NCBI GenBank assembly: GCA_023386835.1
Contig: JAEWIY010000152.1
Span: forward strand, 1 to 64,000
Direction of reading: 5' to 3'
Length of the DNA: 64,000 nucleotides
Source of the DNA: Verrucomicrobiota bacterium
GTDB lineage: Bacteria; Verrucomicrobiota; Verrucomicrobiia; Opitutales; Opitutaceae
The notes under the pieces are model-generated. The model ran no database searches, was not told where the DNA came from, and was given only the letters and a program-made list of their open reading frames with translations. A program made the position numbers and the translations under genes. Positions within the stretch are counted from its first letter, which is position 1. Every line of letters starts with the position of its first letter. Shown here piece after piece: positions 43,736-51,781 of this stretch.

Positions 43736-45160
43736 TTGGCTGCGGCTGAGAGGAACGTACCGCGCTTCTTGCGACTGCCCAGCCGCAATGGCAAGCGGGG
43801 ACGATCCACCTGTACCCACCTTAGTCCCCGCTTTCGTTTGCCCCGTCCAACCACAGCTGTTCCCGTCACTTCGGCGGGGCTTCCGCTTCCCGGCACTGAC
43901 CTGCGGTCCCGTCGAATCGTGGCGGAATACTGGGTGGAGACGCCTCTGCCGCTGGAGCGGGCGTTGGCGGTGCTCGCCGGGGAGCAGTCCTCAGGCACCT
44001 TCGTCAAAGTGGCTGGTGAAAGCGAGGAACTCACGGCCCGGTATCGCGCAACCATCGAGAGTATCCGTGAAATAGGTACAACCGGCACGCCGTCGCTGCC
44101 GGCGGGGCGGCCAGTCGACAGCGGGGGAATGTATCGGCAAGCGGTGGCCGAGATTTCGTGGCCGTTGCACAACCTGGGGACGGACGTCGTCAACCTGCTG
44201 GCGACAGTCGCAGGCAATCTCTTCGAATTGCGTGAATTCACCGGGCTTCGATTGCTCCGGCTGCAGCTTCCAGAGGAGTTCGGGCACGCCTATGGGGGGC
44301 CGCGTTTCGGCGTGGCCGGGACGCGCCGGCTCGCGGGTGTCTCGAAGGGCCCGATCCTCGGCACGATCATCAAACCCAGTGTGGGCCTCAGCCCGGAGCA
44401 AACGGCCGCCAGGGTGGAGGACCTTGTCGCGTGCGGTATCGATTTCATCAAGGACGACGAGTTGATGGCGGACCCGCCGCACTCACCGTTCTCCCGACGA
44501 GTCGATGCGGTCATGGCCGCGATCGAGAAACACGCGCAGCGGACCGGACGACGGCCGATGTACGCGTTTAACGTCAGTGGCGACGTTGACCAGATGCGGC
44601 GCCGGCATGACCACGTGGTGGCTCGCGGCGGCACCTGTGTCATGGCGAGTCTGCACGGCGTGGGGCCCGCAGGCATGCAGGCGCTGGCGGCGCACACCGC
44701 GGTGCCGATTCATGGCCACCGGAACGGCTGGGGACTCCTTTACCGAAGCCCCGCAGTGGGGGTGAGCTACACCGTGATGCAGCAGCTCTGGCGGTTGCTC
44801 GGCGTCGATCATCTCCACTGCAACGGGCTTCGCAACAAGTTCTGCGAATCGGACGAGTCCGTTGTCGCGTCGGCGCGGGCCTGCCTGACCCCGCTGTTCC
44901 GCCCGGACGATACGGCGATGCCGGTCATTTCCTCCGGGCAATGGGCGGGACAGGCGCCGGATACGCTGGCGGCACTTGAGTCGGCGGATCTGCTTTACCT
45001 TTGCGGCGGCGGAATCGTGGGACATCCTGACGGCGTTCGTGCCGGGGTGGCGAGCGTGCGCCAAGCGTGGGCCGCCGCGTTGGCAGGTGTGCCGCTGGAA
45101 GAGGCGGCACGGTCCCACGCGGAACTTCAGGCGGCGATCACCTTCTTCGGCGCGCGATGA
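43736..45160 (+). CDS. RuBisCO-like protein of the apionate route (OiaX or OiaT)
   Basis: This form IV RuBisCO-like protein should act on 3-oxo-isoapionate 4-phosphate. OiaX would decarboxylate it to L-erythrulose 1-phosphate and OiaT would split it to 3-phosphoglycerate and glycolate. The RuBisCO fold and many ligands are kept: GTIIKPS with Lys213, IDFIKDDE with Lys239 (carbamylated in RuBisCO) and its two acidic partners, IHGHRNGW (His326), the loop-6-like GLRNKFCESD, SSGQWAGQ, and CGGGIVGHP for phosphate binding. Family members begin at about RIVAEYWVET, at DNA position 43910-43920, where only GTG and CTG codons are available, so the TTG at 43736 and residue numbers are provisional. It is not a CO2-fixing RuBisCO. 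The stop overlaps the kinase start (ATGA). Confidence 0.8.
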   Translation: MAAAERNVPRFLRLPSRNGKRGRSTCTHLSPRFRLPRPTTAVPVTSAGLPLPGTDLRSRRIVAEYWVETPLPLERALAVLAGEQSSGTFVKVAGESEELTARYRATIESIREIGTTGTPSLPAGRPVDSGGMYRQAVAEISWPLHNLGTDVVNLLATVAGNLFELREFTGLRLLRLQLPEEFGHAYGGPRFGVAGTRRLAGVSKGPILGTIIKPSVGLSPEQTAARVEDLVACGIDFIKDDELMADPPHSPFSRRVDAVMAAIEKHAQRTGRRPMYAFNVSGDVDQMRRRHDHVVARGGTCVMASLHGVGPAGMQALAAHTAVPIHGHRNGWGLLYRSPAVGVSYTVMQQLWRLLGVDHLHCNGLRNKFCESDESVVASARACLTPLFRPDDTAMPVISSGQWAGQAPDTLAALESADLLYLCGGGIVGHPDGVRAGVASVRQAWAAALAGVPLEEAARSHAELQAAITFFGAR

Positions 45161-46560
45161 ATCCGGCGACCGACGAGCTGCTTTTCACCTACTACGGTGA
45201 CGATTTCACCGGTTCGACCGACGTGCTGGAGTCGCTGACGGCGCACGGCGTGCCGACTGCATTGTTTCTCGAACCGCCCACGCCGGAACAAGTGCTGGCG
45301 TTCCGGTTGATCCGTCCGCCGGCCGGGCAGGATGGGCGTCTCAAGGCCTTTGGGGTCGCTGGCTTGAGCCGCACGATGTCACCGGCCCAGATGCGCGCGA
45401 CGCTCCCGGAGGTCTTCAACCGCATCGCGGCTCATCCGTCACGATTCTTTCACTACAAGGTCTGCAGCACGTTCGACTCGGCGCCGGAAATCGGCAACCT
45501 CGGCGTGGCGACAGACCTGGCCCTGGACGCATTTCCCTCGTCGTGGGTGCCTCTTGTGGTCGCGGCGCCCGCGCTCGGCCGTTATTGCGCCTTCGGCAAT
45601 CTATTCGCCCAAGCCGGCGGCACCATGCACCGGCTGGATCGACATCCGACGATGGCTCGGCACCCGATCACGCCCATGACCGAGAGTGACCTGCGACGGC
45701 ATCTCGCGGCGATGACGTCGCGCCGGGTAGGCCTGATCGACCTCCGTGCGCTCGGCTGCCCAACGGCCGAAGCCAGCGAAACACTGCGCCGCCTCGCCCG
45801 CGACAGCGCGTTCGTTCTCTTCGACGCGGTGGAGGATCGGCACCTGTTGGTTGTCGGTGAATTGATCTGCACCCATGTCACGGCAAAGCCGCAGCTCATC
45901 GTCGGCTCTTCCGGCGTGCAGGCGGCGGTCTGTGGTTATTTGGCGGGTCACGGCGGGCTGCCACGGATGCAGCCTTCAACAGAACCGCTCGGATCCGCCC
46001 GGCGTGTGATCGCGATCGCGGGCAGTGCCGCACCCGGCACGGCGCGGCAGATCGAATGTGCGCTCGATCTGGGTTTCACGGACATTCGACTGGATACGGT
46101 GGCGGTGCTCGACCGGGCGACGCGGGACCACGAGATCAATCGGGTGGTGGCAGCGGCCGTGCAGAGCGTGAGGCAAGACCGTAGTCCGCTGGTTTACGCG
46201 GCACGAGGACCGGAGGACCCGAACCTTGCCCGAACCAACGTGCGCGCCTCAGGCGGGACCGGGGTGGGTCCGAGAGCGGGGACTGTCATCGCGGCGGCGC
46301 AAGGGGAAATCCTGCGCCGCCTGTTGGCAGACGTGGGTCCGCAGCGGGTCGTCGTCGCAGGCGGTGACACGTCGGGCTTCGCCGCCCGCGCGTTACGTAT
46401 CCATGCTTTGGAGATGGCTTGTCCGATCGCCCCCGGCGCACCGTTATGCCGGGCGCATGTGGCCGATCCGGCGCTGCGCGGTTTGGAGATCGCGCTCAAG
46501 GGCGGGCAAAATGGCAACGAGCGTTACTTCGAGTCCATCCTCCGTGGCGAGGTGCTCTGA
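45157..46560 (+). CDS. oiaK: 3-oxo-isoapionate kinase-type DUF1537 protein
   Basis: An ATP-dependent sugar-acid kinase of the four-carbon acid sugar kinase family (DUF1537, OtnK-like). In the apionate route OiaK phosphorylates 3-oxo-isoapionate at the 4 position. Family motifs visible are YYGDDFTGSTDV at residues 12-23, HYKVCSTFDS, VVAGGDTSG in the C-terminal domain and the terminal ALKGGQNG, all of family type. It is 467 aa, the normal length. I chose the ATG at 45157, which overlaps the RuBisCO-like stop in an ATGA. The substrate is inferred from the flanking genes; other family members act on threonate, erythronate or denominated sugar acids. Confidence 0.75.
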   Translation: MNPATDELLFTYYGDDFTGSTDVLESLTAHGVPTALFLEPPTPEQVLAFRLIRPPAGQDGRLKAFGVAGLSRTMSPAQMRATLPEVFNRIAAHPSRFFHYKVCSTFDSAPEIGNLGVATDLALDAFPSSWVPLVVAAPALGRYCAFGNLFAQAGGTMHRLDRHPTMARHPITPMTESDLRRHLAAMTSRRVGLIDLRALGCPTAEASETLRRLARDSAFVLFDAVEDRHLLVVGELICTHVTAKPQLIVGSSGVQAAVCGYLAGHGGLPRMQPSTEPLGSARRVIAIAGSAAPGTARQIECALDLGFTDIRLDTVAVLDRATRDHEINRVVAAAVQSVRQDRSPLVYAARGPEDPNLARTNVRASGGTGVGPRAGTVIAAAQGEILRRLLADVGPQRVVVAGGDTSGFAARALRIHALEMACPIAPGAPLCRAHVADPALRGLEIALKGGQNGNERYFESILRGEVL

Positions 46561-46573
46561 CTCGATTTTTTTC

Positions 46574-47407
46574 ATGATACGACGCAAGATCACGTTGGTC
46601 GGGGCTGGAGGGAAAATGGGCGGTCGACTGACCGATCGGTTGCTCGGCTCGCCGTACGAGGTGAGTTACCTCGAGGTCAGCTCCGCCGGACTGGCCCGTC
46701 TCCACGAGAAAGGGCTGATGGCCGCGGATCCGGAAGTGGCGATTCCGCAGGCGGACATCGTGATTCTCGCCGTTCCAGACGTGCTCATTGCCAAGGTCGC
46801 CGCCCAGTACGTGCCGCGTCTACGGCCGGCTGCAATGGTCGTGGTCCTTGACCCTGCGGCGCCGCTCGCGGGGGCACTGCCCGCGCGCCACGACATCGCC
46901 TATTTCGCCACCCATCCCAGCCATCCGTCGGTCTTCAATTGGGAGCCGGATCGAGACTCCCATTTCGACTACTTTGGCGGGTTCAAGGCGCGGCAGACAG
47001 TGGTTTGCGCATTGGTACAGGGCACAGATGACGACTACGCCGACGGTGAGGCCCTGGCTCGCACAATCTATGCGCCGGTCACGACGGCCCATCGCATTTC
47101 ACTCGAGCAGATGGGACTGCTCGAGCCCGCTTTGTCGGAGACCTTCACCGCGAGCCTCGTCACCTTGATGAAGGAGGCGGTCGACTTGGTGGTGGAAAAG
47201 GGTGTGCCGCGTGACGCCGCCACAGACTTTTTCCTCGGGCATCTCAACATCGAACTCGCGCTTCTGTTCGGGCAGCTGCCTGGCGGGCAGTTTTCTGATG
47301 GTGCGCTCAAGGCGATTCAGCTGGGGCGCAACACCATCATCAACCGGAACTGGCGCGACCTCTTCGAGCCGGCGTCCGTCATGAACCAGATCCGGGCGAT
47401 CACCTGA
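46574..47407 (+). CDS. apnO: D-apionate oxidoisomerase-type dehydrogenase
   Basis: This 277-residue NAD-binding dehydrogenase has the Rossmann start KITLVGAGGKMGGRLTDRLL (5-24) and an all-helical C-terminal half of the phosphogluconate-dehydrogenase C-terminal type (LSETFTASLVTLMKEAVDLV). In the known apionate route ApnO oxidises and isomerises D-apionate to 3-oxo-isoapionate. Position between the kinase and lactonase genes supports this. The ATG at 46574 follows the kinase stop by 13 bases. It contains AFATHPSHPS-like histidine-rich loop FATHPSHPSVFNW, which may be near the active site. A different 3-hydroxy acid specificity cannot be excluded. Confidence 0.72.
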   Translation: MIRRKITLVGAGGKMGGRLTDRLLGSPYEVSYLEVSSAGLARLHEKGLMAADPEVAIPQADIVILAVPDVLIAKVAAQYVPRLRPAAMVVVLDPAAPLAGALPARHDIAYFATHPSHPSVFNWEPDRDSHFDYFGGFKARQTVVCALVQGTDDDYADGEALARTIYAPVTTAHRISLEQMGLLEPALSETFTASLVTLMKEAVDLVVEKGVPRDAATDFFLGHLNIELALLFGQLPGGQFSDGALKAIQLGRNTIINRNWRDLFEPASVMNQIRAIT

Positions 47408-47420
47408 AGGGCTGGACGTA

Positions 47421-49376
47421 ATGGCAGCGTTGACTGATCTCCTGCTCGCATCCGGCGAGACCGCGATGGAACCCCCCGTCCGGACGCTTCGCGCGGGCCC
47501 CGTCAGTGTCGACTACGCCGGCGGCTTTCTGCGCTACATCCGGGTGGGGGGCCGAGAAGTCCTCCGCATGATCAATTTCGCCGTCCGAGACCAGGATTGG
47601 AACACGGTCCCGTTTCGCGTGTTCGATGAGGAGCTCGACGCGCACGCCGATTGGTTCCGGCTCCACTATCGGGCGCGGTTCGCCGCCGGCGCGATCCATT
47701 ATGAGGCTGACATCGAGGTCGACGGCCGGGCCGACGGGAGTCTGAACTGCTCCTTCGACGGACGCGCGCTCACCGCCTTCAAGCGCAACCGGATTGGCTT
47801 CACGGTGCAGCACCCGCTGGCCGGTTGCGTCGGCGAACGTATCGACGTCATTCATACGGACGGTACTGAGGAGTCCGGGCGGTTTCCGCGCCTGATCGAG
47901 GGCGACGTGGTCTTTCGTGAGATCGCCGGCCTCAGCTGGTCTGCGGCGCACGGTGTGGCGCGACTGCGTTTCGAAGGCGACGTGTTTGAGATGGAGGACC
48001 AACGCAACTGGACGGACGCCTCCTTCAAGACCTACTGCACGCCGCTGGCGCGACCACTGCCGGTGGCGGTCAACTTAGGTGACGAGGTGCACCAGCGGGT
48101 GATCTTCGGGTACGTGGGCAGTGCGACGGACCGAGCGAACGAGACTGCACCGCCGGATGAAGTCCAACTGGTGCTCGACCCGCAGACGCGGGCCCTGCCG
48201 CAGGTGGGCATCGCGCGTTCCCGGGAAGTCGGCACTCTCGATGCGGGCGACAAAGCCGCGCTGACCACGCTGTTGTTGTCGCATTACCGATGCGAGGTCG
48301 ACCTGGTTGCGAGCGGGTGGGAGGAACAATTGCGTTCGGCCCTCGGCGAAGCGGTGGACCTGAGTCTGCCTCTGGAGCTGGTTCTTTTCCTGGGGGAGGA
48401 GCGCGAGATCGATGCACTGGTCCGGTTGTGCGCGTCAACAGCGGCACGGGTGAAGCGGGTGGTGGTTTTAGGGCGCGGACAAAAAGTGACTCCCGCGGAT
48501 TTGCTTTCAGCGACCGTGCGTGTCCTGCGGCGAGCGTTTCCGGGCGCGGGTGTCGGGGCGGGCACCGATGCGTTTTTCGCCGAGCTCAACCGCGCCCGTG
48601 TCGCGCCGGAGGATCTCGATTTCCTGACGTACTCGATCAATCCTCAGGTGCACGCATTCGATCGTGCGTCGCTGGTCGAAACCCTCGAAGCGCAGCCGCA
48701 CACGGTTGCTTCGGCGCGAGCGTTCGCTGGTCAGGCCGAGGTGCAGGTGAGCCCCATCACTTTTCGGATGCGGTGGAATCCGAACGCCACCAGCCCGCGC
48801 TCCGTCGGAGCTGACGACGTGGATGTGGACCTTCGTCAACTTTCCCTCTTTGCGGCGGGGTGGACATTGGGAAGCCTCGCCGAGCTTGCTGCAGCGGGAG
48901 TCTCGGCCATCACGTACTACGAGACGGTTGGTGCGCGCGGGTTGATGCAGGCGCGAACCCCGCAAAGTCCGGTGCGCTTTCCCGCCCCGGCCGGTGCGCG
49001 TTATCCCCTCTATTTTCTTTTCCGTGAGCTTGCGGGTGCGACGCGCTATCGCCGCGTTCACGTCAGCCGCGAGCGGCGAGTCAGTGCGCTGCTGCTGGAA
49101 CGGCCTGAGGCGGCACGCTTGTTGGTGGCGAACCTCACGCCGGAGACGATCCAAGTTCGGCTGCCGAAGAACTTTTCGCCGGTCGCGCGGCGCGTGCTGG
49201 ACGTGACGAGTTGGAGGAGGCTGGCGACTTCCGCGGATGTACCGTCGCTCGCCACCGAGCCGTGGTCGGGCGCGGAGTTCGCGTTAACGCCGTTCGTTTT
49301 CGTCGCGCTGGACGGAACGCTCACAAACGAAGCTGGGGACGAACCGGCCAAAGCGACATGGGCGCTGGAACCATGA
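47421..49376 (+). CDS. apnL: D-apionolactonase-like protein
   Basis: ApnL opens D-apionolactone, the product of ApsD, to D-apionate. This is the large, otherwise uncharacterised family of about 600-650 residues known from apiose catabolism. Here it is 651 aa with a beta-sandwich-like N-terminus (RYIRVGGREVLRMINFAVRD), the conserved-looking FEMEDQRNWTDASFKTYCTP (around 190-210), and a TIM-barrel-like C-terminal part (FLTYSINPQVHAFDRASLVE, AAGVSAITYYETVGARG). There is no signal peptide, so it acts in the cytoplasm. It starts 13 bases after apnO and its stop overlaps the next ATG (ATGA). The call rests on family resemblance plus cluster context. Confidence 0.75.
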   Translation: MAALTDLLLASGETAMEPPVRTLRAGPVSVDYAGGFLRYIRVGGREVLRMINFAVRDQDWNTVPFRVFDEELDAHADWFRLHYRARFAAGAIHYEADIEVDGRADGSLNCSFDGRALTAFKRNRIGFTVQHPLAGCVGERIDVIHTDGTEESGRFPRLIEGDVVFREIAGLSWSAAHGVARLRFEGDVFEMEDQRNWTDASFKTYCTPLARPLPVAVNLGDEVHQRVIFGYVGSATDRANETAPPDEVQLVLDPQTRALPQVGIARSREVGTLDAGDKAALTTLLLSHYRCEVDLVASGWEEQLRSALGEAVDLSLPLELVLFLGEEREIDALVRLCASTAARVKRVVVLGRGQKVTPADLLSATVRVLRRAFPGAGVGAGTDAFFAELNRARVAPEDLDFLTYSINPQVHAFDRASLVETLEAQPHTVASARAFAGQAEVQVSPITFRMRWNPNATSPRSVGADDVDVDLRQLSLFAAGWTLGSLAELAAAGVSAITYYETVGARGLMQARTPQSPVRFPAPAGARYPLYFLFRELAGATRYRRVHVSRERRVSALLLERPEAARLLVANLTPETIQVRLPKNFSPVARRVLDVTSWRRLATSADVPSLATEPWSGAEFALTPFVFVALDGTLTNEAGDEPAKATWALEP

Positions 49377-50443
49377 CCCTCTGCGCGCTCCATCACCGCG
49401 TGTCGCCCCGCCGCCGCATGCTCCCGGTCGCGGCGATCCTTTTCTGCGTCCACCTGGCCGCTGCGTTATGCGCCGCGGCGTCCTCGGAAGCACCGCTTGT
49501 GCTCGAGAACACGGCGGTGCGCGTGGTGATCGATCCCGCGGTCGGGCGAGTCATGGAGTTTCGGCCGCGGGATGCGGACGCGCGCAACATCCTTTGGGTG
49601 AATTCCTCCGCCGCCCGATCCGAGGAGGCCGCGCAGGCGGGCTATGAAAACTGGGGCGGCGACAAGGTCTGGCCGGCAGCGCAGCCCTTCTGGCGCTACG
49701 CGCTCAACCGTACCTGGCCGCCGGATACTGCGGTCGACGGTGAGGGAGCGGCGGCCGCAGAGCAGTTGGGCCCTCTGCGGGCGCGCTTGGTGTTTCCCGT
49801 CAGCGACTCGTTCCATCACCAATTGGAGCGCGAGTTTGAGCTCGACCCGACGCAGCCGGTGCTTCGGATCCGCAATCGCATCACTCAGCTGCGCGCGTCT
49901 CCCTTCCCGGCGCAGGTGTGGAGCATCACGCAGGTCCCGATGCCCGAGCGGGTGGTGTTCGATGTCGCCCCGGACGCGTTTCCCGCTTTCGAGCAGCCGG
50001 TGAATTTGAATGGCATTCGGCCGCGGCCGCCGCTGGAGCCACAGGGTTTCGCGGAGGGGAGCGTCGTTCGGCTCGAAGGCGCGGTGGTGTTTCACCCGGA
50101 TCCCACGCGGCAACAGAAGCTCGGCACCTTCGGGCATTGGATCGCCGGTGTGTGGTCGGACGGGGTGCTGGTGCAACAGGTCGCCTTCGCCGCGGCTGGT
50201 TTATATCCGGAGGGAACCTCGCTGCAGCTGTATCAGGAACAGCGTTACGCCGAGCTGGAAACGTTGGGAGTGGCTCGACTGCTGGCGCCGGGGGAAGTGT
50301 TGGAAACGATTGTGACCTGGCGCTGGTTGCCGCCGGTGGATTCATCGCTCACGGATGCCGCTCTTTCCCGGGAACTCGCGCAGTCCCTGTCGGCGGCCCC
50401 GTCGAGCCCAACCGTCGATCAACCTAAACCTGAGGATTTTTGA
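49373..50443 (+). CDS. Secreted DUF4380-type protein of the apiose operon
   Basis: The N-terminus (RRRMLPVAAILFCVHLAAAL with an AAA-type cleavage region) is a signal peptide, so the protein is exported. The mature part starts LVLENTAVRVVIDPAVGRVM and continues GYENWGGDKVWPAAQP, the signature of DUF4380 proteins, a beta-sandwich galactose-mutarotase-like family commonly found beside glycoside hydrolases. The role may be carbohydrate binding or mutarotation, and no catalytic activity is established. It is 356 aa from the ATG at 49373, overlapping the apnL stop. Its own stop overlaps the next start (TGATG). Confidence 0.7.
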   Translation: MTLCALHHRVSPRRRMLPVAAILFCVHLAAALCAAASSEAPLVLENTAVRVVIDPAVGRVMEFRPRDADARNILWVNSSAARSEEAAQAGYENWGGDKVWPAAQPFWRYALNRTWPPDTAVDGEGAAAAEQLGPLRARLVFPVSDSFHHQLEREFELDPTQPVLRIRNRITQLRASPFPAQVWSITQVPMPERVVFDVAPDAFPAFEQPVNLNGIRPRPPLEPQGFAEGSVVRLEGAVVFHPDPTRQQKLGTFGHWIAGVWSDGVLVQQVAFAAAGLYPEGTSLQLYQEQRYAELETLGVARLLAPGEVLETIVTWRWLPPVDSSLTDAALSRELAQSLSAAPSSPTVDQPKPEDF

Positions 50444-51774
50444 TGCTTCCCGCCCTGAAAGTCAGTGAAGACCGGCGCCATCTCGTCACGACCGAGGGCC
50501 GGCCGTTCTTCTATTTAGGGGACACCGCGTGGGATCTGTTTCACCGGCTGAACCAAAACGAGGCGGAGCTCTATCTGCGGGATCGCGCAGCCAAGGGGTT
50601 CAACGTGATCCAGGCGGTCGCCCTCGCGGAGGCGGACGGATTGCGGGTCCCCAATGCTTATGGCGAACATGCGCTCCATGGGCTTTCCCCGGAGCGGCCC
50701 AACGAGGCCTATTTCCGACACGTCGATTGGGTGATCGAGCGGGCGGAGGCGCTTGGGCTCTACACCGCGTTGCTGCCGACTTGGGGCGACAAGTGGAATC
50801 AGAAGTGGGGTTTGGGGCCTGAGATCTTCACGTCGGCGAACGCGGAAGCTTATGGCGAATGGCTGGGCCGTCGTTACCGGGAGCGGCCGATCCTCTGGAT
50901 GCTCGGCGGGGACCGTCCGCCGGAGACACCGGCACATCGCGCGATTATTCGCGCGATGGCAGCTGGTTTGCGCCGCGGTGATGGCGGGCGCCACCTCATC
51001 ACGTTTCATCCGTCGGGGGAGAAGGGCTCCGCGGAGTACTTTCACGACGAGGAGTGGCTCGATTTCAACGTGCGGCAAAACAGTCACAGCGTGGAGTTCA
51101 CTCCGTACGCCGCGACGCGGGCCGACTTCGAGCGGGATCCCGCAAAGCCGGTGCTGGATGCTGAGCCGGTTTACGAGGATATCCCGATCGGGCTGAAAAC
51201 CGAACAGCCGGTCTACAGCACGGCGACGGAGGTGCGCCGGGCATTCTATTGGGACGTGTTGAGTGGTGCCTGCGGGCACACGTACGGCCATCATTCGATC
51301 TGGCAGTTCTTCGAGAAGGGAGGCTCCGGAAAAATCGCGCCGTTGATGTCGTGGAAGGAAGCGCTCTGTCAGCCCGGTGCGTTCCATGTCGGTCATGGAC
51401 GGCGGTTGATCGAGTCGCGTCCCGTCGCCGGTCGCGAACCGGATGATGAGATCCTCGTCGCGTCAGCTCTCGCGCCTGGCAACGGTCGCGCGCGTTGCGT
51501 GGCGACACGCGGCGCCGACGGCGCGTTCGCCATGGTGTACGTCCCGGAGGGGCGAGCGGTCGAGGTGCGGCTTGATCGCATCTCGGGCACGGCGATCAAC
51601 GCGTGGCGCTTCGATCCCCGCACGGGTGCGACTGTCCGTCTTGGAACGTATCCAGCCGGCGCGATACAGCGGTTCGCTCCGCCGGTGCGCGGCGAACTCG
51701 TGGACTGGGTGCTCGTGCTCGACGACGCGTCCCGCAACTGGCCCGCGCCCGGCAGCTCGCCGGCCGAAGCTTGA
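50443..51774 (+). CDS. Cytoplasmic GH140-type (DUF4038) apiosidase
   Basis: Glycoside hydrolase of the DUF4038/GH140 type, the family of apiosidases that remove apiose from rhamnogalacturonan II. The TIM-barrel begins GRPFFYLGDTAWDLFHRL (20-36). The probable catalytic residues are Asp157 in MLGGDRPP and Glu241 in LDAEPVYED, consistent with those of the family. The protein is 443 aa and starts directly with the catalytic domain, with no signal peptide. It therefore probably acts in the cytoplasm on imported apiosides, unlike the second copy at 58818-60299. It is in one transcript with apnL and the DUF4380 gene (TGATG overlap). Confidence 0.8.
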   Translation: MLPALKVSEDRRHLVTTEGRPFFYLGDTAWDLFHRLNQNEAELYLRDRAAKGFNVIQAVALAEADGLRVPNAYGEHALHGLSPERPNEAYFRHVDWVIERAEALGLYTALLPTWGDKWNQKWGLGPEIFTSANAEAYGEWLGRRYRERPILWMLGGDRPPETPAHRAIIRAMAAGLRRGDGGRHLITFHPSGEKGSAEYFHDEEWLDFNVRQNSHSVEFTPYAATRADFERDPAKPVLDAEPVYEDIPIGLKTEQPVYSTATEVRRAFYWDVLSGACGHTYGHHSIWQFFEKGGSGKIAPLMSWKEALCQPGAFHVGHGRRLIESRPVAGREPDDEILVASALAPGNGRARCVATRGADGAFAMVYVPEGRAVEVRLDRISGTAINAWRFDPRTGATVRLGTYPAGAIQRFAPPVRGELVDWVLVLDDASRNWPAPGSSPAEA

Positions 51775-51781
51775 TTTTATC

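Noticed and set aside
43736..45160. True CO2-fixing RuBisCO
   Set aside because: The flanking kinase, lactonase and dehydrogenase genes, and the divergent sequence outside the active site, match the RuBisCO-like branch used in apionate catabolism. No phosphoribulokinase or small subunit is present.
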